Part shown: one piece after another, positions 1 through 5,358 of the stretch
Layout of the letters: the number at the start of each line of letters is the position of its first letter
Position numbering within the stretch: position 1 is the first letter of the stretch
NCBI GenBank assembly: GCA_030428825.1
Contig: JAUIEL010000097.1
Coordinates: 1 to 13,683, forward strand
DNA length: 13,683 bases
From: a bacterium
Lineage (GTDB): Bacteria; Planctomycetota; B15-G4; JADJEK01
Reading direction: 5' to 3'
Notes under the pieces: generated by a model
Told to the model about the DNA's origin: nothing
Seen by the model: the letters and a program-made list of their open reading frames with translations, nothing else
Database searches by the model: none
Program-made: the position numbers and the translations under genes

Positions 1-1092
1 GGGTCGAAGGCGGCGCCGCTGCGGCGGGGGGTGACGGTCCTCGACGAGGGGCGCGTCCAGCCCGGGCTGAACCTGCTGACGTCCGGGCACGCCCCGACCG
101 CGCTGTTGATGGAGAGCGACGGCACGATCCGGCACCGCTGGCGCTGCGCGTTCGACCGGGCGTTCCCGGACTTCCCGACGGAGAAGCTGTCGAGGTACCA
201 GTTCGGCGACTACTTCCGGCGCGTGCATCTCCTCCCCGGCGGCGAGCTGCTGGCGATCTTCGAAGGCCAGGCGATGGTGAAGCTCGACCGCGACTCGAAC
301 GTGCTCTGGACGTTCGACGGCGGCGCGCACCACGACCTCGACGTGGCCGACGACGGCCGGATCCGGACGCTGACGCGGCGCGCCCACCTCGTCCCCGCGA
401 TCCACCCGACCGAGCCGATCCTCGAGGACTTCGTCACCGTGCTCGCCCCGGACGGGCGGCCGGAGTCGAGCTTCTCGATCCTCCGGGCGTTCCTCCGGTC
501 GCCGTTCCGGAACGCGCTCGCGCGCATGCCGAAGGAGGGGGACGTCCTCCACACGAACACGATCGAGGTGCTCGACGGCGCGCTCGCCGACCGCGAGCCC
601 GCGTTCGCGCGCGGCAACCTCCTCGTCTCCTGCCTGATGATCGACACGATCGCCGTTCTCGACCCCGACACGAAGCAGGTGGTCTGGGCCGCGCGGCGCG
701 ACTGGGTGAAGCAGCACCAGCCGACGGCGCTGGCGAACGGGAACCTGCTGCTGTTCGACAACCTCGGCGACCTCGCGTTCCGCGGCCGGTCGCGGGCGAT
801 CGAGCTCGACCCGACGACGCTCGAGACGGTCTGGGAGTACGGCGGCGACCGGGAGCGGCCGTTCGAGACCGAGACGTGCGGCAGCGCGCAGCGCCTCGCG
901 AACGGCAACACGCTCCTCACCGAGTCGGACAACGGACGCGCGATCGAGGTGACGCCGGACGGGGAGATCGTCTGGGAGTGGATCAACCCGCACCGCGCGG
1001 GACCGCGGAACGAGTACATCGCGACGCTGTTCGAGGTGATCCGTCTGCCGGCGGACCTGGCCGTCGACTGGGCCGGGTCGACGCCGCGATGA
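1..1092 (+). CDS. Arylsulfotransferase (ASST)-like beta-propeller protein, 5' partial
   Basis: The frame is open from base 1, so the true start lies upstream; an in-frame GTG at 31 falls inside what looks like the conserved N-terminal part of the fold and is unlikely to be the start. The protein has ASST-family-2 style blade motifs: 'GLNLLTSGHAPTALLMESDG' near codons 21-40, 'HHDLDVADDGRI' at 110-121, 'HTNTIEVLDG' from 184, 'HQPTALANGNLLLFDN' from 239, and 'NGNTLLTESDNGRAIEVTPD' from about 301. Family knowledge: ASSTs move sulfate between phenolic compounds on a propeller scaffold using conserved histidines. His111, His184 and His239 (counted from base 1) are the obvious candidates here, but that assignment is inference. 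It ends in TGA overlapping the next ATG, so the two genes are probably translationally coupled. The real substrate is unknown, and many such homologues may not be sulfotransferases. The signal peptide or membrane anchor, if present, lies outside the window. Confidence 0.8.
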   Translation, partial: GSKAAPLRRGVTVLDEGRVQPGLNLLTSGHAPTALLMESDGTIRHRWRCAFDRAFPDFPTEKLSRYQFGDYFRRVHLLPGGELLAIFEGQAMVKLDRDSNVLWTFDGGAHHDLDVADDGRIRTLTRRAHLVPAIHPTEPILEDFVTVLAPDGRPESSFSILRAFLRSPFRNALARMPKEGDVLHTNTIEVLDGALADREPAFARGNLLVSCLMIDTIAVLDPDTKQVVWAARRDWVKQHQPTALANGNLLLFDNLGDLAFRGRSRAIELDPTTLETVWEYGGDRERPFETETCGSAQRLANGNTLLTESDNGRAIEVTPDGEIVWEWINPHRAGPRNEYIATLFEVIRLPADLAVDWAGSTPR

Positions 1093-2198
1093 GCGCGCTC
1101 CCGCTCCGTCGCAAGGTCGCGTACGCCGCGGCGGCGACCGCGCTGGCGCTCGGCCTCGTCGGGGCGGCGGCCGAGGTCGGGCTGCGGGTCGCGTACGAGG
1201 ACGTGTCGCGGATCACCGGGGTCACGGAGTGGTCGGCCGGGGAGTGGGCGGGGCTGACGTACCACTGGGACGCGTACCACCCGCGCCTCGGCTGGACGAA
1301 CCGGCCGGGGTACGAGAGCGACGCGCGCGTCCCGTTTCGGGTGACGATCAACGCGCAGGGGCTCCGCGGCCCGCGCGACCATCCGGTCGACCCGCCGCCG
1401 AACCGGGTGCGCGTCGCATTGTTCGGCGACTCGTGCGCGTTCGGCGAAGAGGTGCACGACGCGCAGACGGTCGCGGCGTACCTCGAGCGGCGACTCCGCG
1501 GCGCCGAGGTGCTGAACTTCGGGGTGCACGGCTACGGGCTCGGTCAGATGGTGCTCCGCCTCGAGGAGGAGGGGTTCTCGTTCTCCCCCGACCACGTCGT
1601 CGTCCTGCTCCTCGTCCCCGGCGACCTCGACCGCGACGTCCGCGCCGAGTACGTCCACCCGAAGCCGGTGTTCGGGGTCGACGCCGAGGGACGGCTCGAG
1701 ATCTCGAACGTCCCGGTCCCCGAGGCGTCGCGGCAGCCGTGGATCGTGCGCCGTTCGTTCCTCGCCGCGTGGCTGTTCGGACGGCCCCGGACGGTGCGGG
1801 AGGTCGAGCGGCTCGGCGAGGTGCTGCGGGTGACACACGCGCTGCTCGACCGGCTGGAGCGGGCTTGCGTCGAACGCGACGTCTCCCTGACCGTCGTGCC
1901 GATCGTGACGGCCGGGCCGCTCGACCGCATGAAGGCGGACGACGGCGAGGAGACGCGCGAGCTCCTGTCCGTGATCCGATCCTCGCTCGCCGGGCGGGCC
2001 GGGCTCGACGTCCTCGATCTCGTCTCGCCGCTCGAGCGGTGGTACGACGAGCACGGGACGATCCTCGTCGCGCCGCACCGCCACTGGACGGGCCCGGGGA
2101 ACTGTCTGATCGCCGACGCGATCGGCGCCCACCTCGCGGCCCTCCGTCCGGAGGAACTCTCGGTCCGGACCGGCGCGCGGCCCTGCGTCGGGGACTGA
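1089..2198 (+). CDS. Membrane-anchored SGNH/GDSL-like hydrolase with altered active site
   Basis: 369 residues, starting at the ATG of the ATGA overlap with the upstream gene. A hydrophobic segment at about 9-32 looks like an N-terminal signal anchor. It is followed by the preamble common in this SGNH group ('HPRLGWTNRPG', 'TINAQGLRG' near 64-94). Block I is 'LFGDSCAFGE' with nucleophile Ser115. Block II is 'LNFGVHGYGLGQ' (142-153). Block III, usually G-N-D, reads 'PGDL' (177-180), with no Asn. Block V, usually D-x-H-W, reads 'PHRHWTGPGN' (329-338): His332 is kept but the Asp position holds His330. SGNH proteins are esterases, acyltransferases or deacetylases, often acting on carbohydrate O-acyl groups. 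Here the fold is clear but full catalytic competence is doubtful. Coupling to the propeller gene suggests a shared job, perhaps on an envelope glycan; this is inference. Confidence 0.85.
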   Translation: MSALPLRRKVAYAAAATALALGLVGAAAEVGLRVAYEDVSRITGVTEWSAGEWAGLTYHWDAYHPRLGWTNRPGYESDARVPFRVTINAQGLRGPRDHPVDPPPNRVRVALFGDSCAFGEEVHDAQTVAAYLERRLRGAEVLNFGVHGYGLGQMVLRLEEEGFSFSPDHVVVLLLVPGDLDRDVRAEYVHPKPVFGVDAEGRLEISNVPVPEASRQPWIVRRSFLAAWLFGRPRTVREVERLGEVLRVTHALLDRLERACVERDVSLTVVPIVTAGPLDRMKADDGEETRELLSVIRSSLAGRAGLDVLDLVSPLERWYDEHGTILVAPHRHWTGPGNCLIADAIGAHLAALRPEELSVRTGARPCVGD

Positions 2199-2211
2199 TC
2201 CCGCGGTGCGT

Positions 2212-2505
2212 TCAGCCGAGCAGCAGACGGCGAACGAGGCCCGAGGGGCGACCTCCGCCGAGGCGGAACACCGGCCGGCCCCGGAGCGCGACGGTCGCGG
2301 CGACGTCGAGGCCGCGGAGGACCCGGTCGAGCCCGGCGAGGGCGCCGCTGCGGCGCAGACGCCACCAGAGCGGGACGATCGGGAGGAGGCCGCGCCGGGG
2401 GACGACGTCGACGTCCAACCGCTCGCCGAGACCGCGGACCCGCACCGTCGCGACGTCGGACGCGAGGCGCAGGTCCGCCTCGAAGTGGGCGGAGCGGGCG
2501 ATCAT
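2212..2505 (-). CDS. Hypothetical protein, 97 aa, second gene of a coupled pair
   Basis: Reading from 2505 down to a TGA at 2212, this small frame starts at the ATG of an ATGA overlap with the end of the 68-aa gene upstream of it, and its codons have the G/C third-position bias of its neighbours. The product is basic and arginine-rich. It has an alternating beta-like N-terminal half ('HFEADLRLASDVATVRVRGL', 7-26), a short apolar centre ('LLPIVPLWWRL', 40-50), and a C-terminal half rich in Arg, Leu and Gly. I see no signal peptide, no clear transmembrane helix and no recognised catalytic motif. It ends 13 bases from the converging SGNH gene. I do not recognise a family. The same frame stays open far upstream, but that part is antisense to the hydrolase gene at 2902 and was not used. 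Confidence 0.6.
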   Translation of the reverse strand: MIARSAHFEADLRLASDVATVRVRGLGERLDVDVVPRRGLLPIVPLWWRLRRSGALAGLDRVLRGLDVAATVALRGRPVFRLGGGRPSGLVRRLLLG

Positions 2506-2708
2506 CCCTCGCGGGTGTCGCGGGTCCGGATCTTCACGGCGCCGTCGAGCGTCCACTGCGCGCGCGCGCTCGAGTCGGACGCGTCGCGCGGGACGCCGAC
2601 CTTCATGGCGTCGAACTCGTACGTGATCTCGGCGCCGCGGCCGGTCAGCTTGTCGTACAGGCCGATCGCGAGGTCCGGCCAGGTCTGAGGGTTCCGATCG
2701 TCGGTCAT
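2502..2708 (-). CDS. Hypothetical protein, 68 aa, first gene of a coupled pair
   Basis: A small gene starting at the ATG at 2708, with a strong ribosome-binding site AAGGAG seven bases upstream. Features: a short polar N-terminus, a helix-like stretch 'WPDLAIGLYDKLTGRGAEI' (10-28), then a probable two- or three-strand beta region ('ITYEFDAMKVGVP' 28-40; 'AQWTLDGAVKIRTRDT' 50-65). It has no signal peptide, no membrane segment and no cysteines. The pattern gives an impression of a conserved small-protein family, but I cannot name it. It overlaps the 97-aa gene by four bases, so the two are probably translated together. It diverges from the secreted serine hydrolase at 2902 and shares a near-identical leader sequence with it. 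Confidence 0.7.
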   Translation of the reverse strand: MTDDRNPQTWPDLAIGLYDKLTGRGAEITYEFDAMKVGVPRDASDSSARAQWTLDGAVKIRTRDTREG

Positions 2709-2904
2709 GGGAGACTCCTTCGGTTCGGGAGGGGCGTCGGCGCGTCAGGTCGCTCCGATCGCGGGGTCGGGGATCGGTACGAGGTCTCGCCGGCCGGGGA
2801 TGCAGAACCGCGGGGACGACGCACGCCGGTTCGAATCGTTCAAGACCGCGCCCCGCCGCGCGCACTAGCGTTCGGGGTGACTCGAACGAAAGGAGTCTCC
2901 CATG
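2706..2904. repeat. Inverted repeat of leader plus start codon at a divergent gene pair
   Basis: Arms are 2706-2726 (read on the minus strand) and 2884-2904 (plus strand). Each 21-nt arm runs from GAAC through the Shine-Dalgarno sequence to the ATG of the gene it precedes; 19 of 21 positions are identical, including an unbroken AAGGAGTCTCCCATG. The ribosome-binding site explains about six of these bases; the rest is not required by translation. The arms therefore give the 68-aa gene and the serine hydrolase nearly the same 5' end on their mRNAs. Confidence 0.75.
2709..2901. promoter_or_regulatory. Divergent intergenic region with candidate -10 box for the hydrolase gene
   Basis: For the plus-strand gene at 2902, TAGCGT at 2866-2871 fits a TAnnnT -10 box; TA dinucleotides are scarce here. 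TTCAAG at 2839-2844 is a poor and distant -35 candidate. An imperfect palindrome CGGTTCGAATCG (2827-2838, 10 of 12 bases symmetrical) sits where an activator or repressor could bind. A second inverted pair, CCGATC at 2755-2760 and GATCGG at 2772-2777, lies on the side of the minus-strand genes, whose -10 could be TACCGA read near 2780-2775 on the minus strand. All assignments are by eye and weak. Confidence 0.3.
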
Positions 2905-4371
2905 CCGACCTGGCTGCTCGCCCCGATCTCGCTCCTGCCGCTCCTCGCCCCTCCCGCCGACGACGCGTGGGCCGACCTCTCCGCGCGTTGGCGCGACCGG
3001 CTCACCCGTCACGACGTCCCCGGTCTCGCGGTCGCGGTCGTCGCCGACGACCGGGTGGTCCACGCCGAAGGGTTCGGCGTGCGCGACGCCGCCGGCGGCG
3101 CCGTCGATCCGGAGACGGTCTTCTACATCGCGTCGGCGACGAAGCCGTTCACCGCGTTCGCGGTGGCGCTCCTCGCCGAGGAGGGACGGCTCTCGATCGA
3201 CGCGCCGGTCCGGAGCGCGCTCCCCCGGTTCGCGCTCGCCACGCCGGAGGCGACCGCCGACGTGACGATCGAGGACCTCCTCTCGCACCGCCGCGGACTG
3301 ACCGCGCACCCGGCGATCGTGTTCAACGACGCGTACACCGGACAGATCACCGAGGACCGGTTCTTCCGCCTGCTCCGCCGGTCGGTCCCGCGGAACGAGT
3401 ACCGGTACAACAACCTCCACTTCACGATCCTCGGCCGCGTCGTCGAGGCCGCGTCCGGGCGACACTGGAAGGAGTTCCTCGCGCGACGCGTCTTCGCGCC
3501 GCTGTCGATGACCCGGACCTCCGGGGACGTGTCGACCTTCGCCGGCGACCCGAACGTCGCGGTCGGACTCGAGCGACGGGGCGACGCGTGGGCCGAGGTG
3601 GCGCTCGCGAAGACCGACGCGACGATGCACGCGGCGGGCGGGCTGAAGACGACCGTGCTCGACCTCGCCCGGTGGATCCGCCTGCACCTGAACGACGGGG
3701 AGGTCGACGGGGTCCGGATCGCGAGCGAAGCGACGGTGGACGCGATGACGACGCCGGTGGTCGAGTTCGACGGAACGTACGGTCCGTTCACGCGCGACGC
3801 CTGCGCGTACGGGTGGAACGTCGGGTCGTACGACGGACGCACGATGGTCCACCACTTCGGCGGCTACGTCGGGTTCGCGGCGCACGTCTCGTTCCTGCCG
3901 GAGCACGGCGTCGGCGTCGCCGTGGTCGCGAACGGTTCGGGCGCCGCCTCGAACGCGGTCCACGTGGTCGCGTGCGACGTCTACGACCGGCTGATCGGCG
4001 CGTCGGGCGGCGACGACGCCTGGGCGGAGATGGAGGCGACCGGCGGCCGCGGATCGGCTCCGACGATCGAGCGCCGGCCCGGGCCGGTCGCGGCGGACGG
4101 GCTGCTGCTCGACGCGGCGGCGTACGAGGGGCGCTACGAGCACGACGACTGGGGGACGGTCGTCGTCTCGATCGAGGAGGGCGAGCTGGCGGCGCGGATC
4201 GGGAACCTCCGCCCCCGCCTCGTCTCCTCCGCGCTCGACGGCGTCCGGTTCGACCTCTTCCCGGGGTCCGAGGTCGACGGCTGGTTCGTCCTCGACGACG
4301 CCGAGGAGGAGGTCGTCGCGTTCGTGGTCTCGGCGAACGGGGACGAGGTGGAGTTCGAGAGGCGCGGGTGA
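2902..4371 (+). CDS. Secreted beta-lactamase-fold serine hydrolase (class C / PBP-like family)
   Basis: 489 residues. The ATG follows AAAGGAG at good spacing and opens a short signal peptide ('TWLLAPISLLPLLAPP', 3-18). The three family motifs are all present: SxxK as S78-A-T-K81, YxN as Y169-N-N171, and the HxG variant of the KTG box as H318-F-G320 followed by 'GYVGFAAHVSFLPE'. This is the serine beta-lactamase / D-aminopeptidase / esterase EstB superfamily (Pfam Beta-lactamase), in which Ser78 would be the acylated nucleophile and Lys81 and Tyr169 general bases. The core ends near residue 370. A C-terminal beta domain ('AAYEGRYEHDDWGTVVV' onward, about 408-488) resembles the lipocalin-like tails often found on these enzymes. 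Substrate is unknown: esters, D-amino-acid peptides or beta-lactams are possible, and antibiotic resistance should not be assumed. It diverges from the small-gene pair and ends 10 bases from the converging AraC gene. Confidence 0.9.
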   Translation: MPTWLLAPISLLPLLAPPADDAWADLSARWRDRLTRHDVPGLAVAVVADDRVVHAEGFGVRDAAGGAVDPETVFYIASATKPFTAFAVALLAEEGRLSIDAPVRSALPRFALATPEATADVTIEDLLSHRRGLTAHPAIVFNDAYTGQITEDRFFRLLRRSVPRNEYRYNNLHFTILGRVVEAASGRHWKEFLARRVFAPLSMTRTSGDVSTFAGDPNVAVGLERRGDAWAEVALAKTDATMHAAGGLKTTVLDLARWIRLHLNDGEVDGVRIASEATVDAMTTPVVEFDGTYGPFTRDACAYGWNVGSYDGRTMVHHFGGYVGFAAHVSFLPEHGVGVAVVANGSGAASNAVHVVACDVYDRLIGASGGDDAWAEMEATGGRGSAPTIERRPGPVAADGLLLDAAAYEGRYEHDDWGTVVVSIEEGELAARIGNLRPRLVSSALDGVRFDLFPGSEVDGWFVLDDAEEEVVAFVVSANGDEVEFERRG

Positions 4372-4381
4372 GGCCGGGGCG

Positions 4382-5110
4382 TCACTCCGCCGCCAGCGCC
4401 CGGAACTCCCCGGGCGTGGCGCCGGTCTCGCGGCGGAAGACCCGGGTGAGGTGCGCCTGGTCGGAGAACCCCGCCGTCGCCGCCACCGCGACGAGTTCGG
4501 CCGGGGTCGACGCGAGGAGGTCGGCGGCGGCGCGGACCCGACGGCGCGACCGGTCCGCGACCGGGGAGACGCCGAACGCGCGCCGGTACGCCCGCGTCAA
4601 CGACCCGGGGTGCACGCCGACGCGCCGCGCCGCCTCGGCGACCGTGCAGCCGTCCTCCAGCCAGCGCCGCGCGCGCGCGACCCAGGGCGGAGGCGGTGCG
4701 CGGTCCGGGCGCGCGCGGACGATCGCGTCGAGCATCCCCTCGACCTCCCGTCTCGCCGCCGTTTCGCCCCCCTCGCGCAGTGCCCGGAGCACGGAGACGC
4801 CGCGCCGGACGACGTCCCCCCCATGGAACCAGAGGTACCGCTCCAACCGCAGACCGGCCCGGCGCGGCAGCGACAGCGACAGCAGACGCGCGCCGCGCTC
4901 GCCGAACCGGTCCTCGTGGACGATCCCGGCCGGCTTGACGACGACCGAGAGCGCCTCGGACGCCCACGTCGCGCCGTGCACCTCCTCCTCGACCCGGCCG
5001 GTCAGGACGAGTCCGATCCCCGCGTTCCGGTGGGCGTGCGGCGGCATCCGTCCCTCCGGCGCGTAGGTGACCTCGGAGACGGCGACGCGGCGAACGGGTC
5101 CGGGCGGCAT
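4382..5110 (-). CDS. AraC-family transcriptional regulator with N-terminal cupin
   Basis: 242 residues. The start chosen is the ATG at 5110 (MPPGPVRR), preceded on the minus strand by GAGGA; the long open frame upstream of it is antisense to the hydrolase at 5357. The N-terminal part is cupin-like: 'PHAHRNAGIGLVLTGRVEEE' (24-43) with His25 and His27, then 'KPAGIVHEDRFG' with His65. The C-terminal AraC DNA-binding domain has two helix-turn-helix units: 'TVAEAARRVGVHPGSLTRAYRRAFG' region (156-180) and 'LVAVAATAGFSDQAHLTRVFRRETG' region (206-230), ending with the typical 'TPGEFR'. The cupin probably senses a small molecule and changes DNA binding; which molecule cannot be read from the sequence. 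It diverges from the S15-like secreted hydrolase at 5357 across 246 bases, so that gene and itself are the likely targets (inference). Confidence 0.9.
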   Translation of the reverse strand: MPPGPVRRVAVSEVTYAPEGRMPPHAHRNAGIGLVLTGRVEEEVHGATWASEALSVVVKPAGIVHEDRFGERGARLLSLSLPRRAGLRLERYLWFHGGDVVRRGVSVLRALREGGETAARREVEGMLDAIVRARPDRAPPPPWVARARRWLEDGCTVAEAARRVGVHPGSLTRAYRRAFGVSPVADRSRRRVRAAADLLASTPAELVAVAATAGFSDQAHLTRVFRRETGATPGEFRALAAE

Positions 5111-5111
5111 G

Positions 5112-5358
5112 ATCGGATTCCTCGGAGGCGACCGACCGGGGAACGGCCGCGCCGGCGGGTCGGTTCCCGTCCGGACCGCGGCGACTGCCTCGTTTCGCGG
5201 CGGCGGCCCCGCCTCGCCGCCGCGATCCGCGGCACCGGCGGTCGCCCCCGGGAAGCCGGCGAGCCCCTGAGGCGCCTCTCCGACTCGGTACGCTCGGTGC
5301 GAGACGCGGCGAAGCCCGGCCCGCCCGACGCCGACCGCCTTCCTCCGAGGAACCCGAT
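5112..5358. repeat. Inverted repeat of leader sequence at the AraC / hydrolase divergent pair
   Basis: Arms are 5112-5128 (minus strand, just before the AraC start) and 5342-5358 (plus strand, running into the ATG of the hydrolase). Sixteen of 17 positions match: CCTCCGAGGAA, then T or C, then CCGAT. Each arm contains the Shine-Dalgarno GAGGA and the small symmetrical element CCTCCGAGG. Together with the similar arrangement at 2706-2904, this is the second divergent pair in the window whose two genes carry almost the same leader. Confidence 0.7.
5269..5294 (+). promoter_or_regulatory. Candidate promoter and palindrome upstream of the S15-like hydrolase
   Basis: TACGCT at 5289-5294 fits a TAnnnT -10 box, 63 bases before the ATG. 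CTGAGG at 5267-5272 is a partial -35 match with 16-base spacing. A perfect 10-bp palindrome GAGGCGCCTC occupies 5269-5278, overlapping that -35 candidate, and could be an operator. The rest of 5111-5356 shows no gene. Assigned by eye. Confidence 0.3.

Noticed and set aside
210..2132. Long minus-strand open frame opposite the ASST-like and SGNH genes
   Set aside because: It is antisense to two genes with clear family motifs, and its Arg/Pro/Asp/Val-rich composition is the usual product of reading high-GC coding DNA backwards.
2199..2211. Terminators between convergent genes (also 4372-4381 and 9330-9336)
   Set aside because: The gaps are only 7 to 13 bases and contain no stem-loop with a T-run, so none can be supported.
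2506..4143. Upstream part of the minus-strand frame containing the 97-aa gene
   Set aside because: Antisense to the serine hydrolase and overlapping the 68-aa gene; composition is that of a shadow frame.
2902..4371. Antibiotic-resistance beta-lactamase
   Set aside because: The fold motifs are those of the broad serine hydrolase family, with an HFG box and extra C-terminal domain; nothing indicates drug resistance specifically.
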